The position numbers and the translations under genes were made by a program. The notes beneath the pieces were generated by a model. That model saw only the letters and a list, made by a program, of their open reading frames with translations. It was not told where the DNA came from and did no database searches. A stretch of DNA of 64,000 nt from Piper betle (taxonomy: Eukaryota; Streptophyta; Magnoliopsida; Piperales; Piperaceae): contig JAURVB010014533.1 in assembly GCA_033002965.1 (NCBI GenBank), positions 1 to 64,000 of the forward strand, read 5' to 3'. Shown here piece after piece: positions 47,101 to 58,743 of this stretch; the stretch's first letter is position 1, and each line of letters opens with the position of its first letter.

Positions 47101-48243
47101 TAGCAAAACAAAAGGTCTACGACTTCTAGTGTTAAGTGGGGCGGCAATTAGAGGCGGCTGCTTGTTAACTTTATACACATAGGCATAGTGTTCTCGCTAG
47201 TTAGTCTCGATTAGTCGTTGCAGTGTATCATAATGAAATTGTTCGAGTTTGATTGAAATCTGTGACTGCTGTGAGCCCGGATCAGTTGAGGATTTTATAG
47301 CAGGTGGCTGTCAACACCAGTCTGCCGCTCCTTTTGTTCCTCTTGCGCCTTTTGCTTCTTTCCTATTGGACTTGTATAGTAAGTTTGACTGGTTTTTGGG
47401 CTTCAAAAAATGCTTTGTTCACGATCATTGAAGAGACGTGGCCACCCGAATCAATCTCCAATTATACTTCGTAATTCGCTGACTCATTGGTATCTTTATT
47501 TTAATGTAATTAGTCATGTATGTCTAATAGAAAACTTGGTATTGATGTCATAATATGTTAACTAAGATCAGCTTTAAAATTGCACTCAGACTGCAATTCT
47601 TTACATGTAATCAGTAATACCACCTTATAATGTTTAGGACTGAAGGAAGATCGGGTATGGCCATCAGAGGAGTTGAAGAGCGACCAGTCCGGATCCTCAT
47701 TAGCAAAGCGAAAACAGAGTAACCTATCTAGTATAGGTTTGGCAATTCAACTAAACATATTTTATATGGCTTATCTGTAAAAATATATGCTCAGGCTTCT
47801 TTTGTTTTTAACCTTATTAATCTCATCCTGTCTCAAAGTATGGATCAAAAGCAGATACATCAGCGGGCCAATAAATGTGTTCACTTAAGATAGTCCCATG
47901 CCTAGAAAAGGGACAGCAATGTGTTCTAATCACCATATATAGCCGGGTTCGAGCGGGGAAGGAGGATAAGCTCATCTTTCCAAGATGTTTGAACGCTATA
48001 TATTAAGACAGCAATGTGTCACGAGTCGATGGTCAAAAGCTTAATTATGCTCCTGAGAGTCGTCGAACATATTGAAAGGGACAAATTTGAGTTCCAGTTC
48101 AATATGGCCCGTTGACAAACATGCTAATTGAGCCCAAGCCCACTACGGATGGGTTTGGATATCTGGTATCCATAATTCCTATTCAAAACCGGCCCGTTTA
48201 TATTTGAACCGAAACAGCATCGAATTAGACTCGTTCAGATTTT
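44181..48243. other. Long AT-rich intergenic region
   Basis: No gene is recognised. The sequence is very AT-rich, especially 45150-46060, with many short A/T runs. The slightly GC-richer block 46680-47450 has no domain in any frame. A 60-codon open frame at 47249-47431 is not credible. Confidence 0.5.
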
Positions 48244-49771
48244 TTAAATATATAATATCTCAAAAAATATTAAGATCAAATATAAATTCAAAAATAGTTC
48301 TGATTTTGTTGGTCTCTTTTTCGTGGCTGTCAAGTTGCCGATGTTAAGAGGGATAAGTCCTGATAGGAGATTATGGGAAACAACTGTTACATGGAGTGAT
48401 TTGACGTTCAGTATCTCTGGTGGGATCTCCTTCGAGAGAAGATTGGACCTCAAGCGAAGCACGCGAAGATGACGAAGGTTTTCGCCAATCCAACCTGGAA
48501 TTCTCCCCGTGAGCAAGTTTTCACCAAGGTCAAGAGTTTGAAGCATTGTAATCGGTCCATGCAAGTTTTCCTTAACGCCCATGGAAGCATTCCTGAAAGG
48601 TTGTTATCGCTTAGGTGAAGTGTCTTGAGACTCCGAAGATGGCCTAATAAGCCCGGTATCTGTCCATGCAAATGGTTTCCAGGTAAATCGAGAGCTTCGA
48701 GTCCGGTGCAATTTCCAATGTTTGAAGGTAGTTCACCAATAAGATGATTGTTAGATAGATCCAAGAATCTAAAAGAAGTGGCCTGTATGTCCCACATTAA
48801 TGGTGGGATTTTTCCACTTATATTGTTTCTAGATGCATGGAATGAATATAGTGTAAGACCAATGCTAGAAATCATAATTCTTGATGGGATAGGACCTGTA
48901 AATTGATTGAAGAGTCGTGGGTATATAGTTTGAAATACATCGCGATAATTCTCCTTGGATACCATTTTTGCTTTGGAGACAAATCCAAAAAGAATAGTTT
49001 AGTTAAATTTTCAAATGATTTTTGAAAACATGGCCCTCAAGTGAGTTGTCTTGGAGAAGTATATATGCTATATTGGAGAGCTGGCCAAGTGTGGACGGTA
49101 AGCTTGCTCGCAACTGATTATCTGCAAGATTTAGACTCTGCAAAGACACTAGTGAACCCAAACAATCGGGAAGGGTTCCATTCAATGTGTTATTGTCCAA
49201 GGAAAGATCTACCAGTTTTTTAGCCGACATATGGAGTATGGTAAAGCACCCACAAACTTAATGGAGCTAAGGTCCAATTCTTCCAAGTTTTGTAAATTTC
49301 CAATCTCCGTTGGTATTGTTCTCCCAATTTGATTACCAAACAACTTCAGATACCGCAAGTTTTGAAGCTGTCCTACTTCTCTTGGTATGTGACCAGTAAT
49401 TTTCAAACAAAGATGGGTCCAGTTTGCCAGAGTGAAGAACAATTCTCATCATAAAGAACACATGGGTTCCAAAGGTGAAGCTCCGCAACGTACCCGGTTA
49501 TGTTATGGCAGGTGACCCCTCTCCATTTGCAGCAGTCATCTTCACCTTCACTCCAAGACTTGAGAAAGTTGCCTTCATCAACAAGGCCGTTCTTGAACTT
49601 GAGGAGGGCATCTTGCTCCCTAGGATTGCACTTCACAGCATCGATCTTCCAAGGAATTGCATGAACAGGGATGAAGAAATCTGCGATTAGGATCATGCAG
49701 GTGTAGGATATATTCCTCTCATTTTGAGGCAAAAGTTTCTTCCGGATCTCCATAAGGAGATCAAAAACCAC
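48244..49771 (-). pseudogene. Second LRR receptor-like protein (EIX/Cf type), truncated and decayed
   Basis: Reading on the minus strand from 49771: a hydrophobic leader (CMILIADFFIPVHA), then the cap AVKCNPREQDALLKFKNGL with GEDDCCKWRGVTC, closely like the cap of the pseudogene at 24.8 kb. LRRs follow in changing frames: 49442-49209, 49230-49003, then after an internal deletion 48965-48450 and 48582-48244. The sequence ends in an LRR (LSGLIPLNIGNL) and lacks the last repeats, the transmembrane segment and the tail. It is about half the usual family length. Frameshifts at about 49425, 49220 and 48560 make it non-functional. Confidence 0.85.
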
Positions 49772-51024
49772 ACTTAGTTGAGAGAGTGTGGATGGTCTTC
49801 ACTCAAAGTCTTCTTTATAAGACCAAAAGTGCTTAGCCCCTAATTATTTGATTGAATATTATCTATCCACACATTTAGCTAAAATTCCAAAAGTTTGGAC
49901 ACAAAGTTCCATATGCATTTTCTTTTTCAATGCAAAATGTCAATTACATTAGTAGGAATACGTCGAAATCGAGAGCAGAGTAAACCAGCAAGGCGTGAAA
50001 AGATGATATGATTGGGGCTTCAAATGGGGATAAGTGAGTGGACTTAAAATTCAATTACTTGAGGCAATATTCAACTTATTTAATTGAGTTTTCACACCTT
50101 GGGAACACAGCGTTGTTTTTAGAAGATTTATGTCAAGTAGTTAAAAGTCGTAGCCCAAAAACTCCGAGTTTGGCAAATTACATTAAAAATAGAAATTCTT
50201 TTTGCAACACTAATTTTTCTCCATTTTTTTCCCACTTTAATTTGATTGGCCTAAAATAATTGTCATATAATCATTGTCCTTGTGATTAATTTAATGAATC
50301 AATTAAATTCAAAGTAAGAAAAAATGGGAAAAAAATTTAACCATGTATAGCATTTCTCATTTAAAATAAATGCATCAATTAGTTGCGACATATCCAGAAG
50401 TCCATATACTCTATTGTTGTTGTGAAGCAATAAATAAATGGCTTTTATACATGTTCTTTGGATTTAAAGAGATTATTGAAAGAATAGTCCGCTCACATGG
50501 GGGCAATGAAGGCAATTGTTAAAATGGACCTTAAATATTGCCCACATTAAGAAAATTTGATGACTTTTAATTCGTATTTTGCCAAGTGTCCTCTTGTGAA
50601 TTTATAATATTACCCATTTTTTTCTAATAAAATTACTATTAAAAAAATATTATAAAAATCTTATCTTTTTAGAATTTGTTATACATGACTTTTATATATT
50701 TTGTAATATTGTTCTTTATTTTATATTCATAACTATAACTATTTATAATATTACATTTTAAGTTTTATATTTAGAATGATAATTTAAATTACAACTTTAA
50801 CTTTTCTTATGAATACAATAATAATAAAAGAATTATAATCATTATCATTAAGAATTAAGTCTTATCTTGTATTTAATAATTTTAAAATAAACAGAAATCT
50901 TAAATCAGTTAATTAATAAAGTAACAACTAAAGCATATTTTATATTTTTAAATATAATAAATTTATGTAAAAATTTGAATTAATTGATATTAAAAAAATA
51001 TTGACTTAGAGTAAAAAATTGTCA
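49772..51024. other. AT-rich intergenic region
   Basis: No gene is recognised. It may include the promoter of the former receptor-like protein gene. Sequence beyond 50570 is extremely AT-rich. Confidence 0.5.
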
Positions 51025-51685
51025 TGTATAAGCAACTAATTAAATGGATACGAGGAATACATAATCCACCATATGTATATAAAAATAAAATAAAATAAAA
51101 AGTCCTCAGAAGTAAAATTAAGTAAGAGATGCTTACTATTAGTTTTTAAATCAAACCATTGATTTAAATTACTTGATTGTAGTTTTTTTATATAAATAAA
51201 ATTAGTTTTATCATCTAATCTCTTTATAATCCAACACTTAATGTTAAAATCAACTTACATAAAGAACATCGGCTCAGATGATACTAATTATTTTTAATTA
51301 ATTAAGCCCATCAATATGTTAAGTCCTACAAATATTAAACAAAAAAACCTTCTTTTTTATTTTTTGGTAATTAAATAAATATGAGAAATATATAACCTTC
51401 CACTGTATGTATCTGAAAATAAAATAAAATGAAAAGTCCTCGAAGTGAAATTAAATAGAGAATGCTTAGTATTAGTTTTTAAATCATGTCATCAATTTGA
51501 ATCACATGATCCTAGTTTTTTATACAAATAAAATTATTTTTATCGTGTAATCGTCTTTATAATCCGACACCTAATATTAAATTTAATTTACATAAAAAAA
51601 CATCAGCGCTGCAGATGATACAAATTATTCTTAATTAATTAAGCTTCTCACTGTGTTAAGCCCCACAACTATTAAACAAAAAATA
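51025..51685. repeat. About 335-bp tandem duplication upstream of BUD31
   Basis: Two diverged copies (about 51025-51350 and 51358-51685) share blocks such as AAAATAAAATAAAA(T/A), TTAGTATTAGTTTTTAAATC-like sequence, CTTTATAATCC(A/G)ACAC and TATTAAACAAAAAA. Anchors 51101/51435 and 51321/51658 give a period of 334-337 bp. The second copy ends close to the presumed transcription start of BUD31. Confidence 0.65.
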
Positions 51686-52294
51686 AAAATAAAAATATGG
51701 AAACCTACCTCTTCCCCTTTCTTGGTCGATCTCCTCTTTCACCCGATCTTCCCCACCCGCGACGAAGAAAGGCGCCGCCTTTACATCCGCCGTTCGGCGA
51801 GTTCCCGGCGAACAAGGTTTTCACGGCAGGCAAGTTTCACACCCCCTCCCCTCCTTCCTCTATTTCCCATATCGCCGGCGGTAAACCGTCGCGGACATAT
51901 CGGGGACATATCGCCGATATCGTATTGCTTGCGGGTGGACGTCGCTTCGTGTCGCCTACCTGCCGACACAGAGCAGTAGCCGACTTGTCTCGGCACTGCA
52001 AACCCTGGTTTGATTTAGGGTTCTTGTTGTGTCATTCGTTCTTGGTAAAAAAATATATAATGTTCACTTTATTGTAGGTGATAAAAGCTCGATATGTTGT
52101 TGTGGCATTTGTATTTTTTGCAATGCTGAATGGAATTAAACTAAAAAGAAAAAACGAACGTGTGTGAGTGTGAGTGTTTTTTTTTCCGATTTGGTTGGCT
52201 AGGCTTGCTTATTATAAATGAATTTTTTTTATTTTTTTGTAGAGTCTTCTCGTAGGGGTAAATAAAAGAAGAAGAAGAAGCAATCCGAATCAAG

Positions 52295-53205
52295 ATGCCG
52301 AAGATAAAGACGAACCGAGTTAAGTACCCAGATGGATGGGAGCTTATTGAGCCTACCCTTCGGGAGCTAGATGCAAAGATGAGAGAAGGTATAATTAATA
52401 AGGTTTTATTCGCCCTATATTCTGATGTTGGGCTATCTGAATTTAATCATGTATTAGATGAATGAACGTTTCTTTATTTTGATTAAATTCTTTAATCAAT
52501 GTGTTAGCCGAGAACGATTCAAATGATGGAAGAAGAAAGTGTGAGGCGTTGTGGCCAATATTTAGGGTTTCACATCAGAAGAGCAGGTACATTTTTGACC
52601 TTTATCATCGAAGGAAGGAGATATCCAAAGAACTGTATGAGTTTTGCTTGGACCAAGGCCATGCTGATCGTAATCTAATTGCCAAATGGAAAAAGGTAAA
52701 TATTTCATACTTAGACCCCGCAATTTTTCACCATTCCAATAAGATATAGATATCATGGGTAGCAACTGTATGGTTACTCCTTTGTGGCCTATATAAAGTC
52801 ACGGACTTAGAGTTGAAGAAGCTTGCCAAGAACAAGGTGTGTTGTGTTTTAAGTGTTGTGTATGACTTAGGCCACACGTTTGCATTATTGCAAACCTGCA
52901 CTGAGGTCTCGCACTCACTGTACCTCCTTGAAGTTGTTTTTGCATCACTTTACACCTATACCTTTTATAATTAGTAACTGGCGCTTCTGATTTGATCTTA
53001 TAAACTTGTGGTGTCAACATACAAACAATCACCAAATTTGATTTTGTAGCCTGGGTACGAACGACTGTGCTGTCTAAGATGCATGCAGCCGCGTGACCAC
53101 AACTTCGCTACTACATGCGTTTGTCGAGTTCCTAAACACCTGAGAGAAGAGAAGGTCATAGAATGTGTGCATTGTGGCTGCCGAGGATGTGCCAGTGGAG
53201 ATTAA
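52295..53205 (+). CDS. BUD31 homolog (G10 family) pre-mRNA splicing factor
   Basis: BUD31 is a nuclear spliceosome protein associated with the Prp19/NTC machinery. Exons are 52295-52388, 52508-52695 and 53050-53205, with GT/AG introns (52389-52507, 52696-53049). The joined frame gives 145 residues, the normal family length. Conserved blocks are [59 protein letters not shown], and a Cys-rich C-terminus ([41 protein letters not shown]) whose nine cysteines form the zinc cluster of the family. The start is the first Met after a GAA-rich leader. A 5'-UTR intron is likely, because a CT/GC-rich leader lies at about 51690-51840. This is an intact housekeeping gene. Confidence 0.95.
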
Positions 53206-54396
53206 CTCACTGCCATGGAAGGGTGTCAGGGAAAATCGAATTCATCCATTTCACTGTCACCTATCGAATTCTAATCTAATCTATATGTGCTCGAAGCAGT
53301 TTCTAGAGATATTAGTTCTTCGAGAACTCATATGATGTTATGTGCTGTGGATTTGGGCAGAGATTAGAATCGGTGTTTCCGTTTCCTTGAAATCATGTTA
53401 TCGAGGTTAGCTTGTATTAGATGGTCCTACGTTATTGAGGCCTGCCTTGCTTGTGTCAAGAAACATATCTTGTTTGTGGATTATGTAATGTGACCTGACA
53501 GACATCCTACCTGAGTTTTCGATGACGGATAATTCTTAAGTTATATTGCTTGCTTATTTTAGAAGTGACTAAGTTAAGAATTTTTATTTGTATTAGCATT
53601 TGAGTCTCATAATAAGTTTAAGAGCAAATGCTTATTTGGATTCTTATTTAAGTCGTAGTTATTTCGTATCCAAGTAGGATGCTTAAGTTAATTTTTCAAT
53701 TTAAGTAGGGTTCTTATCTCTTCCAAATATACAAGCAGTAGAGGTTATTTGTCAAATAGACATTATATAAGTGAATATAAGAATTTTTTTGTTGTTGTGC
53801 TATTCCTTGTTTATTTGTCATTTTTGTGAGTTTGAATAAAGAAATCTGCATGAACTTTTTACTCTAATTTTCTTGGGGGCCTTATTCTTGCCCCAAGCCC
53901 TGGATATGGGTATAGCCGTTGGAATGCTGATTATTAATTCCTGGCTATTGTTTGATTAGATCATCCTAATTACAACATTTAAAATGACGATCTATGTGTT
54001 TTGGCAGGTCCTGCAACAAAAATTTTAATAACTACCTGAAAATTTTGCTATTTTCATCCCAACCAAGCCCAGACTAGGGGACAAACAAGTAGATTTACCA
54101 ACTGGGCAACCCTTGCTCCAATATTTCCCGCCGCCCAACCTTATAAAAGTGCAACAGTACTAATCCGGCTTTGCAAATTGTGGAACTAATAAATTCCTTC
54201 TGGAGAAAATTGTCATGTCATATACTGTCGTGAGAAGGAATAGATCTTGAACAGAAAAATGTTTTGGTTAATGAATGAAATATACAGCTAACGTAAACGT
54301 GTAAACTGGACATAAATGATTTGAGCTGCGTTTGGCACTATGATTCTGACGGAAATTACAATGCACTATACAAACTTGGACTGATTTCCTGGGTAT
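53206..54396. other. BUD31 3' region and intergenic DNA
   Basis: The first few hundred bases are probably BUD31 3'-UTR. No other gene is recognised. Confidence 0.5.
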
Positions 54397-54606
54397 TCAG
54401 GCATACGAGAAAATGGAAACGAGGAAGCTCTTGGATAGGTCAGAAACGTTTGGATAATTTGTCAAAGGATTGAATATGCGGTGGTGAGAATTTGGTTGAG
54501 CCAAATTGGGTACTGAGCTGTTTCCACTTGTGAGACTAGCTGCTCCTCCAGCGTTCGACATCTGCAATCTTAAACCTCGAATTCCACCATTTATATTCCA
54601 CGCATC
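54397..54606 (-). CDS. Possible isolated terminal exon, unrecognised
   Basis: On the minus strand a pyrimidine/A-rich stretch ending AAACAG (54607) is followed by an open frame DAWNINGGIRGLRLQMSNAG and about 49 more residues to a stop. The composition (Ser/Asn/Gly-rich, then FNPLTNYPNVSDLSKSFLV) looks more like protein than the surroundings. No upstream exon was identified before 55400, so it may be an orphan exon of a decayed gene. Confidence 0.25.
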   Translation of the reverse strand, partial: DAWNINGGIRGLRLQMSNAGGAASLTSGNSSVPNLAQPNSHHRIFNPLTNYPNVSDLSKSFLVSIFSYA

Positions 54607-54618
54607 CTGTTTTAAAAA

Positions 54619-55429
54619 TACAGAGCAAAAGATAGTTTTGTAGCCATACCTGCAGTCTTTTGGAAGAAATTTCATGTTAAGTGAACAAGCTGTGAATTTT
54701 TGGCATAACTCTTTATATAGAAACCACCTTAATCACGAACTTCTACATTGCATAAGCATTGATAATTCATTTCAACCTAAAATTTAGTAATGAATAAATC
54801 TCCCAAGAATAATAGAAAAGAGTGGTAATATTAAAAAAACGAGTTATTTACAAAAAAAAGATTTTTTTATATTATCACATTATGAGAGAATTATATCTAA
54901 TTATTAAAAAATGAAAATTTTCTGATATTAGCAACACTACCATCCAAATTATTTTTTCTTAAGTTAACAAAAGAGCCAAAGGAGGCCTGCCAAGCCTTGG
55001 CCGTGCGGCCAAAAAATTTGTTGTAGATAGTTTCGTCATTACAATAAAATTATTCATTTTTATAATTAAAAAAATTCCCTCGCCTTCCATTAATGTTAAT
55101 TTTTGTAATAAAAAACTCTAAAAAGTTGTTCATGTTTATTTAATTTAGTTCATTTTTTATATTTCCAAAGAAATATTAGCTACTCAGAAAAACAGACCAG
55201 TTTAAAAGCAAGAGCTTCTTTGGTCGGATCCCATCCGACAGGCGACAGCAAAAGCAACTCCAATATTTTGTTTCTACAGTCCCCATCTTCTTCATCCGAT
55301 TCGAATTTTCTTGATCCGATCTTCTAACTTCCTATTTTTTTATTGTTGTGTTCCAAACTCCTTTGTCTAACAAAGTCACAATCTTTTTCCTTCTTACCAT
55401 TCGCCGTCGACTCTCTTTGAAAGAAGAAC
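54619..55429. other. AT-rich intergenic and former MDH promoter region
   Basis: No gene is recognised. The CT-rich stretch 55260-55400 resembles a plant 5'-UTR and precedes the malate dehydrogenase pseudogene. Confidence 0.45.
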
Positions 55430-58174
55430 ATGCAGGAGAGATCGGATGCCAGCCTGCCAGGATCACTGCTCATCTTCACCCACCCAATACCAAGGTTCGG
55501 ATTATTCGTTTTATATGATCATCATCATCCGTCACCTGTGCCCACTATGGTTGACTGGTATTTATGATCTGCATGTCGTTTGGAGATTGGTAGATTACTC
55601 TCTTATTGTCTGTTTATCCTGATGCTGTGTCGTTGGGGTTTATCTTTTTAGTGTAATTCGTCTTTTGATTGAATCCTGTATTTTGTATTTGTTTCTGCCT
55701 GTTGGGTAACTCTTAATCCATTGGTTGTGATAGGTGCTCATATTGGTTTATTTTAGGCCTTATTTCATGTAATGCTTGATATCTTTTAATTCGAATCTTC
55801 TTTTGATTGTTAATACCTTCTGTTTGGATGGTTTAATACCACATATTTGATATTTGTTTCTCTTCTTCCTGCCGTCATCATGACGTTTGTAATAGTTAGC
55901 ATCCACGTCCATGCTTATATGGATTGTTAGGTGTCCGTTTTTTTTTTTTTGTCATAATTATTTGGTTAAAAACCATTCTAATTTTCCCTTAATATTTACT
56001 TGCAAAAGACGGAGGAAAGTTGTGGTCTGAGGCCTGCTGCTTGTCGAGCTAAAGGTGGGGCACCTGGATTCAAGGTCGCAATCTTAGGCGCTTCTGGGGG
56101 CATCGGTCACCCTCTTTCCTTGCTAATGAAGATGAATCCCCTCGTTTCTGTTCTTCATCTTTATGATGTTATCAACATGCCTGGAGTAACAGCAAATATT
56201 AGTCATATGGATGCTGGTGCTGTGGTAATTTAGTTTTTGTTCTTCTCTGTGCTGTGTGTGATTGCATTGCCTCGTCTCGATATTAAGTCCATGTTAATTC
56301 AAATCTCAGTTTGTCATTTGTATTATTTTGGTCGTTTTATGACATTTGTTATCCAGGTTCGTGGATTTTTAGGGCAACCACAATTGGAGAGTGCCTTGAC
56401 TGGAATGGACATAGTCATAATTCCTGCTGGGATTCCAAGGAAGCCTGGGATGACAAAAGATGACTTGTTCAATATTAATGCAGGAATATTTCGCGACCTA
56501 TGTCAAGGAATTTCTAAATTCTGTCCCAATGCCATTGTGAATGTAATTTCATACCCTGTGAATTCCGCTGTTCCAATTGCAGCAGAGGTTTTCAAGAAAG
56601 CTGGCACTTATGATCCAAGGCGTGTTCTTGGTGTGACTATGTTAGACATAGTGAGAGTCAACACCTTTGTGGTATGTTACCTTTGTTGGAGTTATCTTGT
56701 TAATATTATTAATTCTAATAACCAAAGCTAAATATTATAAATAGGGAAACATATGTTAACAGTTTACTCTCATCTTCTTAATCTTAGTAGTTAAAGACTT
56801 GAATTTTCATGATACTCATGAGGCCTACATTTGTACAGGCTGTACTTTTAGGTATTGATCCTAAAGATGTTGATGTTCGGTTGTTGGCGGCCATGCATAC
56901 CCCTTCTTTCAAAGGTCAGAAGCCTGGCATTTATTTTCTTTCTTTTTTGCCTAAGTGGTCTTATGTAGTGAGCATATCATGCAGGTGAAATCCCCTCGCT
57001 CTTTCACACCCGAGGAAATTAACTATCTTACAAATTGAATACAAAATGGAGGAACAGAAGTTGTTTAGGTTTGCAGTTTTATAAATTATTACAGCAAAAT
57101 CCTTGAGCAAATATTGTGTCATTCTTTAAATGAAACCCAATTCCATAAGATGAATCTTGGCTTGAAACCAAGTGGGAGAAAGATCTGCTCATACTCTTTT
57201 GTTTTCATGATAACAACCTCTCTGTTTGTTGAAGTACTGAATAGATTAATTTTTATTGCTTCCATGCAGGCCAAGGCTTTGGTAGGATCAGCAACACTGT
57301 CAATGGTAGGCTCCAATATCAATTAACGATTTGAAGTCAATTTCTAGTAGCATGAGGTGCTCTTGAAAAATTTGCAGGCATATGCTGCTGTAAAATTTGC
57401 TGATGTATGCTTGCGAGGTCTACGGGGAGACGCAGGAATTGTGCAATGTGCATTTGTAGCTTCTCAGGTCCAATTCTCCCTTTCCTATCCATGCAAGTTT
57501 GGGATTTAACTCAGGCCCTGCCATAAAGGTAGGATAGCCCTTCCACTAGCTAAGCTATGAAGTAGTGCTATACTAAAGTAGTTTTTATATTAACTATTTG
57601 AAATAAGATGTATATTATTCTCATGTAAAATTGTTTGGATTCTTAATTATTTCTCAATGCAGGTGACAACTTCCTTTCTTTGCGTCCAAAGTTAGGCTGG
57701 GATGTAGTGGAGTAGAAGAGATCTATCCTCTAGGACCACTAAATGAATTTGAAAGGTAAGAAAAGTATGTGTTTCCAAATAATTAGTGTATGATACTTTG
57801 ATATGTGCTTCTGTTTTTGTCATCATCATTCATAGAATAAAATGGAAGTTCTAGGAAAAGGAACTAGAACGTTGATCCCATTAGTAAGGTCGCCCTAATG
57901 AATTTGAAAGGTTATAAATAGTATATTCGTTCCCAAGTAATTAACAAATAGAGTACGATACTCTGATATGTGCATGTTACCATCAATTTTAGATTAATAT
58001 ATGGAAGTTCTAGGGAAAGAAAGTAAAAAAGTTAGATATCATTAGTAATGTTGTCCTCTAAAATACCAGAAAACAATGCTGGTGAACAAAAAGCATATTT
58101 CTTCAGACAGGATATTTCTTTTGATAGGGCTGGATTGGAGACGGCTAAGAGGTGTTTCTTTCGTCAGAAAATAG
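55430..58174 (+). pseudogene. Peroxisomal/glyoxysomal malate dehydrogenase, nine-exon pseudogene
   Basis: The ancestor interconverts malate and oxaloacetate with NAD in peroxisomes. Exon-like blocks are 55430-55494, 56008-56224, 56357-56671, 56839-56914, 56985-57068, 57270-57305, 57378-57467, 57663-57755 and 58128-58174, all with GT/AG borders, so it is not a processed copy. The NAD loop reads [19 protein letters not shown]. Damage: exon 1 reads the targeting peptide (RITAHLHPPN) out of frame with its ATG; the usual S-N-P-V-N-S reads SYPVNS, losing the substrate-contacting Asn; the G-G-H-A-G region in exon 4 is shifted and shortened; exon 5 has stops in LTN*IQNGG and at its end (TAG for Glu); exons 8 and 9 are frameshifted. 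It ends GVSFVRK in a shifted frame. Confidence 0.88.
57743..58050 (+). repeat. About 155-bp tandem duplication in MDH intron 8
   Basis: The exon 8 end AATGAATTTGAAAGGT and the following intron (TTCC(A)AA(A/G)TAATTA, ATACT(T/C)TGATATGTGC) recur at about 57897. This created a second, decoy donor-like junction inside the intron. Confidence 0.6.
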
Positions 58175-58743
58175 TGAGAAACCGATCATTGATGAGGAGT
58201 TGAAGGCTTCATTGTTTGGATTTAGTTCTTTGTCTACTTAAAAAACTCGGCAGTATTTATTTTTTCTTCTATCGAACTTGTACATTGATACTGATTGGAC
58301 ATCTACCGTCTATGTAACGGTCCCAAATTGCTTAAACCCAGTGACATGAAAGATTTTGTCGAAGGATTGCCAATAAAAAGTCCAAATTTGAGCATGCTTG
58401 CTAAGCATGAACAATACCGCCTCTATATGGCTTCGCCTGGCTAGCTCTGTAACTTGAAGCACTTTCAGTTTTCTTGATGGATCCCATCAAGAGAAGATTA
58501 TAAAAATTTTGATAAAACACAAATATCAGCCTTTAATTCGTAAATGTTTGTCCAGTAATCACAGTTGTATAAATATTTCGTATTCTGCCTAGGCTTCTAA
58601 CTCAATCTGGAATTTTTTCCGTTTAGATGAATACATAAAGCTCAGTGCAAGAACAAAACAAAACCAAAAAAAAGAAAGAATTTGTAGATATACATGGGTC
58701 GAACTTGACCCGAAAACCCATCAATCATCAAAACTAACAGGCT
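58175..58743. other. Tail-to-tail intergenic region
   Basis: This is the gap between the 3' ends of the MDH pseudogene (+) and the TIN1-like gene (-). It should hold the 3'-UTR of the latter. Nothing else is recognised. Confidence 0.5.

Noticed and set aside
47249..47431. 60-codon open frame in the long intergenic region.
   Set aside because: No family, no context and normal length for chance in this composition.
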